Below, in pieces: positions 24,239 to 36,480 of a stretch of DNA of 64,000 nucleotides (positions within the stretch are counted from its first letter, which is position 1; each line of letters begins with the position of its first letter). Made by a program: the position numbers and the translations under genes. Source of the DNA: Siphonodentalium dalli (lineage: Eukaryota; Mollusca; Scaphopoda; Gadilida; Siphonodentaliidae); assembly GCA_032622095.1 (NCBI GenBank), contig CP136066.1, positions 96,121,319 to 96,185,318 of the forward strand, given 5' to 3'. The notes beneath the pieces were generated by a model. It ran no database searches. It worked only from the letters and a program-made list of their open reading frames with translations, and had not been told where the DNA came from.

Positions 24239-27200
24239 ATGTGGACGATCTTACTAACGTTGTCGCTAGTCACGTTGATTGGTGGGACTGTTGTTCCGTA
24301 CAAGGACTGTGGTACGTATACCCCCAACGTTGCGGCATGTAGTACATGTATGATATTAGCCCTATGGTAGCCCAATGTTCATGTTTTCGAATTTTCGGTA
24401 ACTAGAGAGACGCCCTCTAATTAAGACTCCTATTGTTTCGTTAAAGTCACGCAAGACCTTCGCGGTTTGTGGATAAACCTGAGCAAAAATAACACTAGTC
24501 TGTAAAAGCTTCATAATAAAGAACATTGTGAAAGAAAATAGAATTTGTTATTATGTTATTATTATAATAAAGAAATTTCACATAATTATGGAAATCATTG
24601 GTTAGTAAACATTAAAATGCCATTCATGGTATCAAAAAATTCGCCGATGGCAATTGAAATCCAAATGTATTCCTTCAATAGTTTGTGTTTTATACGGAAC
24701 ATTTTCCAATACTCTGATCTTTGCTAATATATATACCGTCAAGATGTTATTTACTTTGAATCCACTGGTATGTGAATAAACAGTCACAGAAATGTTCAGA
24801 TATATCATATATTTGAATAGTTTCTTGTCTCGAGAACTTGTTACCAAACCGAAAACAGAAGGTGTTACTGTTGCTGTTGCAGGGGGGGGGGGGGTCCCCG
24901 AAGATTGCAGAGTAGATTGTTCGGTAGATGGAGCAGACTTGAAAGGGTTAGAGTCTAATCACGAAGAGGCTGACACCAGACTTATCCTTCATTCACTTGA
25001 TACCAGCATGGGGTGCAATCTGAAACAAGTTATTGTGGTAAATATGTAGGTCGATGTTCTAGTGGTATTGCTTGGTTACCTAGACAAAGTTCCAGCATAT
25101 TGTGATGTGTTCATGATGGCTGGAACGTTCAAAAACCCTAAACTTATACCCATCAGGGGTGTTGCCACCCAAATACCGAGCGACGCTCTGAACTATATTC
25201 TTGCTTTCATGCTTTAACGGGTGTGATTCAACTTCGTTCATATGGGGTGTCTAAACGATCTGCATGGAAGATTTACCTGGAATGCTGTGAACTCTTAACG
25301 GGTATAGGTAATATTTCAATATTCACTGAAACAATTGAAAGTGCTGAACATTTTGTATGCAAGTTGTATGGAGTTTCAGATGCAAAACTCAACAATGCAA
25401 GATTCAGGATGTTCCCTCGGACTGAATCTACTGAAAAACTTCTACCAACCAGTGACTCATTTTATTACCGGTACCACCTTTTGAGAACAAACTACCAGGT
25501 TTTAGTTTGGAAACAAGCAACCATTCATGTGCAAACATTACCGGATCCTTCAACAATGAGATGGAAAGAAGAAAATGGTCGATTGGAAACATCCATGTCA
25601 CTAGAAACCATTCCAAAATCATGTCTCGAAATAATCAAATATGAGTGCAAGAAGGGGTGTGTAACAGCCAGGTGCACATGCAGAAAATCAGAATTACCCT
25701 GCACACCACTCTGCAATTGTGGAACTGACTGCAATAATAAATAAGGATTTTTATGACCATTTTTGGCTATAGGATGGCAAATGGTGTCGCATTGGGTATT
25801 GATGAACCTGTTTCATAATATTTCGGATGATTTTCGAATTTTAAATGATTATTATATCGGCCATTTTGAATTGTCATTTTAGGTCAGAAATAATTATTGG
25901 TCGAGTTGCCAACATTGTTTTTATTTTGGAATCAGATTACAAATTACATTTAGACACAACTGTCTCAACCATTTGAAGGATATATTTCCGGAATACTTCA
26001 CGTTCTGCCATTTAAGAGGCAATAATTTAAAAAATTCGCGTTTTTTGTCATTTTTGGGCATAAATTGGGTTAAATGTCAAAGATGTTCACTTTAAATTAC
26101 CACATATGTTCTGTGTATAGTGTCTCTTGTCACAATTCGTTCGAAAGTACGGAAATGCATAATATTCAAACGTCTTAGAACAACATATAACAGTAAACGA
26201 AAATCTAGACTTTATTCTGATGGCGACCATTTTGAATTGTCATTTTAGGTCAGAAATAATTATTTGTCGAGTTGCCAACATTATTTTCTGGAATCAGAAT
26301 ACAAATTACATTTATACACAACTCTCTCAACCATTTGAAGAATATATTTCCGGAATACTCGGGGGGGGGGTGAAAAAAAATTCCGGCACGTATGCCGGGG
26401 TGGGTGGGTGGTGCAAAACCACCAACAAGCAATTTTTTCCGCAACTAAAAATATAAATTCCTGCTTGTTTTTTAGTGTTTTGGCAATGAGTTGGGCTTCA
26501 AACCCACTTTGAATGAGAGAAATAATGTAATTCTAACTGTAAACTGACTGCAGGCAGTTATCGTGTTGTATTTTGTTGCAAATTTTGAAATCCAAGATGG
26601 CCGCTGGCAGCCATGTTTTTTTGGCCGAATGACCTCAAAATGACTCATTCCTATTTACATGTCCATGTTAACATCCATGATAAATAGTATGCACAGAATT
26701 CATATACAGCTGTTTACAGTGAATTTCCCCCCCCCCCCCGCAAATCTCTGTTTTAGTGTTAAAAGGGGGGGTGGGTGTCAAAAAATGGTCGGAAAAAACT
26801 GCCGAAAACGGAAACAAATTTGGCGGTGGGGGTGGGCGGGTACAAAAAATGATCGAAAGGGAAAAAGTGCCATACGTGCCTGAAATTCCCCCCCCCCCCC
26901 CTCCCCCTGGAATACTTCACTTTCTGCCATTTAAGATGCAATAATTTATAAAATTCGCGTTTTTTGTCATTTTGGGCATAAATTAGGTTAAATATCAAAC
27001 ATGTTCACTTTAAATTACCACATGTGTTCTGTATATAGTGTCTCTTGTCACAATTCGTTCGAAATTAATATTCAAATGTCTTAGAACAACATATAATAGT
27101 AAACGAAAATCTAGACTTTGTTCTGATTGCGGCCATTTTGAATTGTCATTTTGGGTCAGAAATAATAATTAATTTTGTCGACTTGCCAACATTGGTTTTT

Positions 27201-30200
27201 GAAATCAGCATAAAAAATACCTTTAGAAACAATTCTCAAAAGCTTCTGAAAGAAAAATGCCCGCACCTTTCACTTTTATTCACTTTTATATTTAAATAGC
27301 GAGATCGAAGGTCAATGACATTTTGAAACTTTTCGCACGATAGCGAAACACAACAAATGTTATAATGCAGAATACAGGCGACAAATTCATAATGCATTAT
27401 ACTCAGCACAATCTAGTAAACCTCATCTTCGAGTTTTTATCGGTCGATGATATTTATTACTGATTAATATTTCGCATTGTTTTGTTTTTTATAAATATTA
27501 CTAAATACTACGATTCTCACAAACGTTTACAACACCAGACATGCACTCCATATTTGGAAACGATTTATTTCTTCATCTTGGGAAAGCCGCTTCGTCCTAG
27601 AACATGAAAACTGAATGACAGATCTAGAGACGTAAATATGTTAGGATTTCCGTCGACTTTTCAAAGAGACTGGAGGAAATCAAGCCTTGAAATAGTGTGT
27701 TTGTCATTTGCAGAATGAGGTCCCCAGAGGGTGAATTTAGTAATGCTACCCCGCATAGCGGGCTAGCATCACCAAATTCACCCTCTGGGGCCTCATTCTG
27801 CTTACACCTCAGCAGAATGAGGTTCCCAGAGGGTGATTTGGTGATGCTAGCCCGCTATGCGGGGTATATAGCATCACCAAATTCACCCTCTGGGGACCTC
27901 ATTCTGCAAATGACAGACACACTATTTCAAGGCTTGGAGGAAATACTGGTTTAATTCTATATCCAGCCAAATGTTTAGCGTCATAGGACTAATCCGACAC
28001 AAGTCCCCATTCGATGGATTCATAACTCAACTTAATTCGATTGATCTTATAAATGTATAGTCCCTTTATTTGCTTTATTCACATCTATTCGGCGTCAACG
28101 TGTCAATGTCATTGTCTGATCACCAGGTCCGTGTATGTAGCAATGCGCGAATATGGTTTCTATTTATGGAAGAGGTTATTTCCGAGCGAATCGGAATGGT
28201 CGAGTCGTTGAGAATGAGTATATATACTTGCAGTATGATGCAATATACATGTATAAAATAACAACTTCCGGCATCATATGACATATTTTCGGAATTGAAA
28301 CTTGATTGAACTCCGTAGGTGAGCCTGTAAATTTACAGCCTAGGCTTTCCTAGTGTATAATAAGGTATACATCTTTATTTTGTAAAATTAAAATTGCTTG
28401 ATTTTGTCCGATATTTCGCGCACAGGAAACAACTTAGAATGGAAGTTGCTTGCAATTGATTCGAACAATTATAATACACATCAACGTATATTATATCGAA
28501 GAACCAATATCTTATATATATAGAGGATATCTATACTTTTTGGTTGGATATGGGAATTATCTCATGGGTGATGACAAAAAAAATGAATTTCCACGAGTGG
28601 AAATTCATTTTGTTTGTCATCACGAATGAGATAATTACATTGTCCAACAAAAAAATGTAGATGTTCTGTTTATTATATGCTCCGCTCAGTTGGACCATGA
28701 CTCAACTCGAAAGAAGAGTAAAGAGAGCAAATTTGTATACCCAAGCACAATTAACCATGGTAATGAGCTTGTGAATATTAAAATAGTTCCATTTTCAGAC
28801 AGATTGGTTGAGGGATAAAGGGGTTAAGATCATAGTATATTTAACATAATAATTTAATTGATCATTTTTCACAATTTTTTTCAAACTGAACACTCATATG
28901 GGCAGCCATTCGGTCGGAAATTACATGAAATAAAAGTTAATGGTGGTTTGTGAAAACAATTACAATCTATTTCAAACCAATAGTCTCCATTTACAAAACA
29001 ATAGTCGTTCTTGGATTCAATAGGAGACAATTCCGTTTTAATAGATATAGATTCATAATCTATTAACCGAGTATCTTCAATGTGCCTGGTGGCGCCCCTA
29101 GCGTTAATTCGAGAATTGGTTCTTGGTTTGTAAACGGTAGTTATTAATATGTCAACTGCGATCATTGAGTATTACCGGAAATAGATAATTGATTTCGCTG
29201 TTAGATATTGATTCGAATACGAAACCTATTGAATTGAAATAGAACGTCATTAATTGTGCATTGGTGATTATTTATATCTATTAAATATAAGAATGACAAT
29301 AAGGTCTATTTGATTGATAACGATAATAATTAATCGTGGGAAATCTGCTATTGGTTTGAGATATGTCCAATGATTAAGAAAATATGGCTATTGAAACGGA
29401 ATGTACGTTTATTGAATATGCGATGCATGCTGTACTAATTGTTTGTTATTAGATATTAGTTGAACAATGAATACTATTAAATTAAAATAGAACATTAATT
29501 TTGCATCGGTCAACATTGATTATGAATCTATATCTATTAAAACGGAATTGTCTCTTATTGAATCCAAGAACGACTATTGGTTTGAAAATGGAGACTATTG
29601 GTTTGAAATAGATTGTAATTGTGTTCACAAACCACCATTAACTTTTATTTCATGTAATTTCCGACCGAATGGCCGCCCATACACTCAGGGACTTTTAGCT
29701 TAGTCTTCCATCAAGAAACCTAATCACTTTTAATTTTAGCGGGGATGGATACGAGTGAGATATCGATATCTCACTAGACGGATAACGGTTTGTATCTGAT
29801 GCAAAAATACTACTATTTGATAGCTGAGCATATAATAAATCATTCAATTACAATCTTTTGTTTATGCTGACTCAAGTGTGCTAAAATTGTCAAAGGGTAT
29901 ATATGTTTGTCAATGAATTATATTCGCTTGTAACGTTGTTGGCTAACGTTTATGACAACCGAGTCAATTTCTATATAATATGTTTTATACCAATTTTCTA
30001 GGATCAGTGGAAGGAACCATAACGACGTTGGACGTTGACCCGTGTCCATCCGAACCGTGTCAATTCAAGCATGGAACGAATGTTTCAATGACCATTACGT
30101 TTCAGACATGTGAGTATAATGCTCTCAGAGCATTGAGCCTATATTGACATTAATGAAGTTTAAATTGAAAAACTTCTAAGTTCACCCGTCAAGCACAACA

Positions 30201-33200
30201 TACTGTAATGCTCTGTGCATGAGTCGGGGAAATAGTCATGCACACAACTATGTTTACTTCCTAAACAAAGTCCGTGCAACATGATGCAGCGAATTCATTA
30301 GTTGTCATATGATCAAACGCTAGCGTAATTAACGAACCAAAGCTAAACCACTCACATGGGGGTATCTGCATGTAGCATTTAAAACAATTCTTATCAAAAA
30401 CACTTTATAGATTTCCCTCAAATAAGACTCACACGCACAAGGCTTATATTTCGTGGGATAATTATAAATAGTTATATAATTATGTTGTCGAGAGTGGAAC
30501 TGAATCTAACCATTATATTACTTGACGTGCTGGAGGAGCTCTCCGCTTGAGATACTAAGGCTAGATGGAGAAGCGTGTCCATTTCATAATGTTCATTTCA
30601 TTCATAACATGTATCATGTCGATTTCAATGACAGTCGCCAAACAACGTCATCATGTAACTTTCCATTTGACCGAATTCGCGTGGAACTGAATGTATCTTC
30701 TGTTCATAAAGATGTGTTTCCATTCTATTCAAGAAAATAGGATATATATGGATTATCAGATGCATGTATGTATTATGCAGACTTGTGATAACAATTAAAT
30801 CCATATTAAATATTATGTTATTTCCTTTCGCAAAGTACAGTCTATCAATAGAAAAATATTTGTTTACTTAGCCATAAAATTGTCTAACCTACAGAGCGGT
30901 TCGCAAAAATTCTATCCGCGACCAAGTGTGGATACCCACCACAATTTCGGGTGTCAAAGCCGCGGATCGATCCTGCGATGAGATGTCGCCAAACCGGATT
31001 TGGGATGTCAAAGATGCGGATGATATACTTCGCATTTTGACCGTTTCTGCTTGAAAATATCCCGTTTATCATTCGGACAGGCCGGCACGTGGACCATCTT
31101 TAGGGTGAGGGTTCACGTGCAAGGGCGAAACGTGTATTTTTGTTTTGTGTTTTATGTGCTAATGTCTTATTAATTCTCAAAACATTATTAAATGGTTTGA
31201 TCTGGGAGAACTGACTGACAGCGGGTGGGTAAATACTCCTGCTTCGTGTGGACGTACACATACGTTGTTCGTTGTCCGTTCTTCGATGATAACAAAATAT
31301 ATTCCCATATCATGATACGTGAAAATGACTTTCCCATTCAGTCTGGTTTGGCGATAGCTTCGGGTTTGGCGATACCACGTACACGGGGGTGATGTTGGTC
31401 AAGTGATTTTAGTTTATTTAAAAAATTAAAACTTCCTAGATACGTTATTCAACTGCGGATGACAGGTATCCAAAACTGTCCGCCTCTGACGGAGAGCCAG
31501 GGTCCGATATATTGATCCAGTAGAATGCCGGAGTAGACCCGTTAGAAATTCATTATAGACCTACTTGCCCTTATAAATAAAAACACAAATAAATGATTTT
31601 ATGACGTTTATATATATAGGAGAAAGTTGCACGTCGATGATTTGAGTTGGCCTCTTGACAGCCGATTATAGCCGATTGCTGTAAGTCCACCGTTCTACTG
31701 TGCGACAAAAGTGTTCGCATCTAAAAAAAAGAAGCTTTCTTTCGTTATTAAACTAACCATAAAATAAGGCAACTACTAATGGGTAACAATTCACACTCGT
31801 TGTTTATCTATAGACTATAGTTGACAAACCATATGATAAGATCCTGCATCACCGTATACAACCGGTATATAGACTGTCATTGTTCTATGGGCGAAGATAG
31901 AAGTTTTTATTGTAAACATCCGTAATAACATAAGTCGCTATTCAAGCCGAATCTTTGTTATCAAAAGAGTCGTGAAACCAACGAAACGAGGGTCGCCTGC
32001 TAGCCGACAGGCCCGCGTGACGACTGATTGTCCATTTCCAAATGCGCCTGCAACAGGCGGTCGGCGATAGTTGAACCCCGCCCCGCCCGCGTGGTTCGCT
32101 GCAGCAACCAAGGCGGCAGGCTGTGAACGGATGAAGATTGAAGAAAAATCCCGCCACTTGCATGTACTGGGCGTACAGTTCGTTATAGAAGAGTAAGCCG
32201 ATTGTACTTAAAACATAACCCACTATTATCCCTACATATTTCACTATAGCTGCATGGTTTATGAAACTCGGACTATATTCGGGAATGTGTAAAGTTACAC
32301 CTGATATATTTGCAGCGGTAACTGTTCCAAAAGCGAAAACGACGGTGTATGGGATAATAGGCGGCGTACCAATTCTATTTCCAACAGTCCCGTCCGACGC
32401 ATGCGCAAGTGGTCAGGTCGTGTGTCCTATTGAGAGCGGGAAATCGACTATCTATAAAGCTGGAGTGTACGTTGACCCATCCTATCCCGACGTAAGTATT
32501 ATAAAATATTGTGGTCGATTGACGGTAACATGGTGTGACACTGACGGCTTGGCGTTTATGCTCAACCAAGTCGCGTCAATCGACCACAATAACGTATATG
32601 TTCTGCCGACATTCCTGGTCATTCTTAGAATTTTTTTATTGAACTTAACATGATATCTGTTTGGACTAATTGGAGTATCATCGGTATATTCCACTGTTAC
32701 TGTAATGTTTACATAACAATGGTTTGACATGCGATATTTCATTATTGGAGAGTTATTAATAATGAAAATAAGAACAAAGTCATCTATTTTTATATTCTTG
32801 TTGATGGCAGTTGTTTTACAGATGTATGAACCAACTTCGAAGGCCTTTAGTCCATTTAAGAACCACCAATCAATTTCAAATATTAAAAATAAGCCCACTT
32901 TCACCAGTGCAGAATATTTTCGTGATGTTATTTCTGAAGATCGTGATAGGATATCAGTTTTGTTTGTTTTGTTTTTTTCTTAATTCAAGAAATTTCATAA
33001 TTATTTCTATCTGGTATGGACAACCACCAAACGGTTGTGTGTGTGAAAGCTTTCTTGTTTGTTCTGTTAATCAATGAACCATATGAGTCGAGGTCAGTTC
33101 TTTGTCATAAGTCCACTATAGGGCCCTGCGACTCTGCACTTTTCAAAATCCGATATCGATTCAGGTGGTTGATATCGATATCGAATCGAATCTGGAATCG

Positions 33201-34694
33201 AATCAGCAAAATCGGTGTATAGCGCAAATATCTCTGTGAATACAATTATGCAGTCTGATTATAAGTTTAAATAGTTTAACTGAATTGGTTCAGAGTATGA
33301 TTGTGAACAAAATAGTATGTAGTTTGCGGTTAATCATATTATTCACCATCTTAAGTCTTACTGTTCGAACAGTACATGTATACGACAATTCTAGGAATCC
33401 ATTCGCGACGCTACAATCTTGGGATCGGGCCGTATTGTGACGTATTCAATTAGACTTGAATGTAACGCATGGCCATGCTGCTACACAACCGAATATTTAG
33501 ATATACCCAGGATCGTGCAGTCCGCGTATAGTTATCCCGATAACGCAATTAACCAGTTACCAGTTGGTCATATACCACTGTTAGGTCAACACTTGTTATC
33601 AACAATTAACAGAATGTTAGTTGGGTTTATCTTGTGAATCACGGGAGTTGCGTATATATAGAGACAACACCGGAAATATAGACATGCCGATATTGAAAAC
33701 TAATTTAAAAGCGTTATCAACTTCCGGTAGACAAGGGAGGTAATAAGAACAGCCATCGATAAAACACATTAAAGATGGCCATAATCGGAACTAGGATCTT
33801 TAGTATGCTGCTCCCTTGATTTGCGGGATAAATAAATATATAGGTATATTACAATAACACCTAAAATGTTAGCCTAACTCGCTATTTTGTCTTGTTGCAT
33901 TGATTTGTACCATATACATCAAAACAGTTTAAGATTCCAAAGAATCTTGATTAATCAGAGGTATGTCTAGGTATTCTTGAAATGTACTTGCAGACTATAT
34001 TCACGATTTTCGAATTACAAACTATACCGAATATTATAATTAGAAGAAAAAAGTTGTTTGTGACTGATTATTCCAGCGGTTTGCCAGAGGGACATATTTA
34101 TGTTGTAACATGCGCGCTCCATCACCCGTCTTATACGCCCTTGTAATTGCATACCGGTACCCTATTTTGCCGAAGTATATAGTGCTGAATTGTTCTTCAT
34201 CCCATGGTGTCTGGGCACTCAATTTCGCAGGTTCAACAAACTGGTATTATGTTATACTCAGGTTCGCTGAAACTCGTAACTTGTACAGAGCGCATGTATA
34301 TATTCGATTCGAGATTCGATTCGATTCGCGAATATTACTCCCGATTCGATTCAATTGTAAAACCACGATTCGCAGAGCCCTAACATTTGGGTGATACATA
34401 ATCCATCTGGAGGGATGTTCAGGAAATATAAGCAGACGACCGACAGAAGAACAGATAATACAACAGATGAAAGATTGTTATTCATTGGTGAGAAATATTT
34501 TGTTGAACTTATTATCTTAACATTTACTCAGGGAACGTTAAGTACTACTCGTCAGTGAGTATCTATTAAAGAAATGTTTAACCAGACTTGTTTTTCTGTT
34601 CCAGGTTCGACTGGTTGTTGAGTGGCAGGTGTTAAACACCGCCGATGGGAAGATGGTTTTCTGTTTCGAAGTCCCGGCTGAAATAGTTAACTGA
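24239..34694 (+). CDS. NPC2: NPC2-like (MD-2-related lipid-recognition) protein, 4 exons
   Basis: NPC2 proteins bind cholesterol or other lipids in late endosomes/lysosomes and pass them on to NPC1. Exons are 24239-24311, 30002-30109, 32316-32491 and 34605-34694, all with GT donors and AG acceptors and with matching phases (1, 1, 0). The join gives 148 residues, close to the usual size. Exon 1 encodes a signal peptide (MWTILLTLSLVTLIGG) and KDCG. Exon 2 has DVDPCPSEPC. Exon 3 has the GIIGGVPILFP, DAC and VVCPIESGK landmarks. Exon 4 has RLVVEWQV...FCFEVP. Six cysteines are present, as needed for the three conserved disulfides. ATG context is GCCACGATG. No lesion was seen. Many invertebrates carry several NPC2 paralogues, so which one this is cannot be told. 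Confidence 0.93.
24845..25744 (+). pseudogene. decayed transposon ORF with C-terminal CXC-type cysteine cluster
   Basis: This lies inside NPC2 intron 1. The first frame has an HEEADTRLILHSLD motif and stops at 25047. The following sequence has a VDVLVLLLGYL-like strand and, by about 25200, an FHALTGCD-like motif split by small deletions. The last frame (25223-25744) is open for 173 codons and ends in a Cys-rich tail (C-x3-C-x4-C-x-C, then C-x3-C-x-C-x3-C). This order is typical of a widespread uncharacterised invertebrate protein family associated with transposons. At least one stop and two frameshifts show that it is dead. The function is unknown. Confidence 0.55.
25862..27480 (+). repeat. 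tandem triplication of an about 360-bp unit
   Basis: The word CATTTTGAATTGTCATTTT starts units at 25862, 26228 and 27134. The first period is 366 bp; the second is about 350 bp after subtracting the inserted MITE. Shared words include CATTTGAAGGATATATTTCC, TTAAATTACCACAT and AAACGAAAATCTAGACTTT. The third unit decays after about 27240. The array lies in NPC2 intron 1. Confidence 0.75.
26360..26908 (+). mobile_element. hAT-like MITE, family M1, copy 3, with empty-site control
   Basis: A 549-bp element runs from CGGGGGGGGGG to CTCCCCCT, flanked by the exact 8-bp duplication GGAATACT (26352-26359, 26909-26916). The first unit of the surrounding tandem repeat carries the uninterrupted site (CCGGAATACTTCACG near 25989), so the insertion is directly documented. 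The interior matches copy 2 at 15026 closely. Confidence 0.85.
27671..27945. repeat. fourfold nested palindrome (family R3)
   Basis: The outer arms are GGAAATCAAGCCTTGAAATA...TTTGCAGAATGAGG and their inverse at 27890-27945. Each half is itself a palindrome centred on CCCGC(A/T)ATGCGGG-like words flanked by CCAGAGGGTGAATTT and AAATTCACCCTCTGG. The two halves meet at a 10-nt centre near 27805. The unit could fold as a cruciform or a four-arm structure. It lies in NPC2 intron 1. Confidence 0.8.
28520..28870 (+). repeat. interspersed repeat R2, second copy
   Basis: It repeats the order seen at 3196-3460 and 4535-4690: palindromic head with GGAATTATCTCAT, ATATGCTCCG, then TTTTCAGACAGATTGGTTGA and GGATAAAGGGG. 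R2 sequence resumes after the insertion at 28895-29690 with CTAGACGGATAACGGTTTGT (compare 4679), so this copy is split by a later insertion. Confidence 0.55.
28895..29690. mobile_element. foldback/MITE-like element, about 170-bp inverted termini
   Basis: The left terminus TATGGGCAGCCATTCGGTCG and the following GAAATTACATGAAATAAAAG, GTTAATGGTGGTTTGTG and TCTTGGATTCAATAGGAGAC are mirrored at 29520-29690. It sits inside an R2 repeat copy in NPC2 intron 1. The 450-bp centre has no ORF. Flanking duplications were not resolved. Confidence 0.6.
30110..32315 (+). other. NPC2 intron 2
   Basis: It begins GTGAGT and ends TTTGCAG. I see no gene inside it. A GC-rich patch at about 31985-32125 (CCCCGCCCCGCCCGCG) stands out from the AT-rich background; its role is unknown. 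Confidence 0.6.
32492..34604 (+). other. NPC2 intron 3
   Basis: It begins GTAAGT and ends TTCCAG. Patches at 33120-33215 and 34300-34383 are rich in GATTCGATTCGA-type words and are bounded by AGGGCCCTGCGA and TCGCAGAGCCCT. These could be the ends of a hAT-like insertion, but no target duplication was found. No gene was recognised. Confidence 0.4.
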
Positions 34695-34708
34695 TTGATT
34701 CTACAGAA

Positions 34709-34714
34709 AATAAA
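34709..34714 (+). terminator. candidate polyadenylation signal of the NPC2-like gene
   Basis: AATAAA lies 15 nt after the stop codon, which would give a very short 3' UTR. It is the first canonical hexamer downstream. Confidence 0.4.
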
Positions 34715-35275
34715 ACCAAATACGATCGGTCAGGACTCTCTAGAATCTCCGGATACATTTATGTAAATAGAGAGTTTTAGATTGAAAAATAATCTAGTTT
34801 CATAACATAAATAGTCATACCTGAAACACTAATTAGCTGTGGCGGAGGCAGGAAAATATTATCCAGTGATACGACAGCTATGTTCTATTTCCAAACGAAG
34901 TCCATTCGACATAACACAAGGATTTCGTTTAGTTGATAATGAGGCACAAAACATGACATACTAAAGTCGGCAGTAAATGGCCCCTACCCGTGCGTAACCA
35001 TTTTCACTCGTTATGTGGAGTATATGAATATAATATATTTTTTCTATGACTGGACATAATCTCTCGCAACACCTTGAGGGAAATACAGTAGAGTCTAATA
35101 TTGATTGACGGGCTAAGATATAAGTTTTTAAATCTAAACCTCCCTATTAGTTTTATATAACTTCAATAAGCTAAGATTAAAAAATGTGTTGACGAACAAT
35201 AAATCTCGAGGGTAGACCATACATATACTTCTTAGAAGGCAAGCAACTATATATTGGTGTGTTCTTTGTGAACAC

Positions 35276-35765
35276 TCTTAGAACAAAATGTGTATAAATT
35301 CTATATCTTACACTAACTTGTGTAGAAATGACACATATATGTGTTGGAAGAATTTTCTCAACATTGCATATGAGTGAATATGTGAGTATATTATAGTTGG
35401 TAGATAAGATATGTTCTGTTTGAGACACAAACCTCGCAAAAGATACCACATTAAACATCTGGCAGCAGCTTTAAAACTTTGTGCTACACAATTTTGTGCT
35501 GCTCAGTTTTGACACAAAAACAGTGTATAACAAATTTTAAAACTGCTGCCAATTAGTTGTTCTGTGATAGCCTTTACGAGTCTTGTGTTTCGAATAGAAC
35601 ACATCTCATATAATAACTATATACACTCACATTTCACTCATATTTAACGCTGATGAAATTCCACCGACACATAGATATGTCATGTGTCATTTCTACACAA
35701 TTTTGTTTGAGATAAAATGTAACATATATTGTGTAGAATTTATACACATTTGTTCTAAGAGTGAA
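35276..35765. mobile_element. MITE-like inverted repeat, about 225-bp arms
   Basis: The left end ACTCTTAGAACAAAATGTGT is mirrored by ACACATTTGTTCTAAGA on the right. The arms continue through TGTGTAGAAATGACACATA and meet at GGCAGCAGCTTTAAAAC / TTTTAAAACTGCTGCC. A possible GTGAAC duplication flanks it. No ORF. Confidence 0.6.
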
Positions 35766-35984
35766 CGCTCAGAGCTGTGGATAGATCGTCGACCAACATG
35801 ATTCTAACTGTCTAATTTCACATGCACCCGTTGTGCTAGAATTTTCAAACATGAACATCAAGATGTTCAGCTGTTAGAAACAGAGTTGTTAGACACAATG
35901 ACCAAAAAATAACGCTCAAAATTTAAATTTAAATGTCATATATTATAAAAGACGCGTTTTTATAATATAATATGATTTACTACA

Positions 35985-36480
35985 TGATCCTACCCTTATT
36001 CCATTCAATAAACCCATTCTATAAAGTCTTATATTAAACATTCGTTTAATAACAGGAAATAGTGGCAGGTGACCTTTGCCTTCCGGTTTGTCGTCTGTTC
36101 CCAAAATACTATGCATAGTTTCCAATATTTTTCCCTCAAACTATAATGAATGAAGAGTTTGAAAAGTTATGTCATTAGATATACGCCATTCAATACGCCA
36201 AAGAGTCATTATTTATCTGGGACTATTTCTTTACGCGGACAAACAACAACGCATAGTTACGTGAAACGTCATCGCATGCCTTATAGAAGCCGATGTTAGT
36301 TTCGCGTCACATTTGTTGATTTAAGTACATGTATGTATTGTCGAGGTTTTGGATCATGTAATAGATAGAATCTATAATTCGACCCCAGTTTATAGCGTAA
36401 TTTACAAAACTCGTCCAGTAAATTAGGTATGGACCTCGCCAAAGTCTCGGTCCAGACCTAATTTACTGGACTCGTAAAAC
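35985..36480 (-). repeat. repeat family R4, inverted copy
   Basis: Begins GATCCTACCCTTATTCCATT, passes CTGGGACTATTTCTTTACGC and GTGAAACGTCATCGCATGCC, and ends in an inverted pair around ACTCGTCCAGTAAATTAGGT / ACCTAATTTACTGGACTCGT. It is the inverse of 63205-63755. Confidence 0.7.

Noticed and set aside
32482-32904. Minus-strand frame of 140 codons over NPC2 exon 3 and intron 3.
   Set aside because: It overlaps a well-supported exon on the other strand and lacks any protein pattern.
33119-34383. A hAT-like insertion bounded by AGGGCCCTGCGA and TCGCAGAGCCCT in NPC2 intron 3.
   Set aside because: The ends match in inverse, but no 8-bp duplication is present and the interior is not recognisable; kept only as a note.
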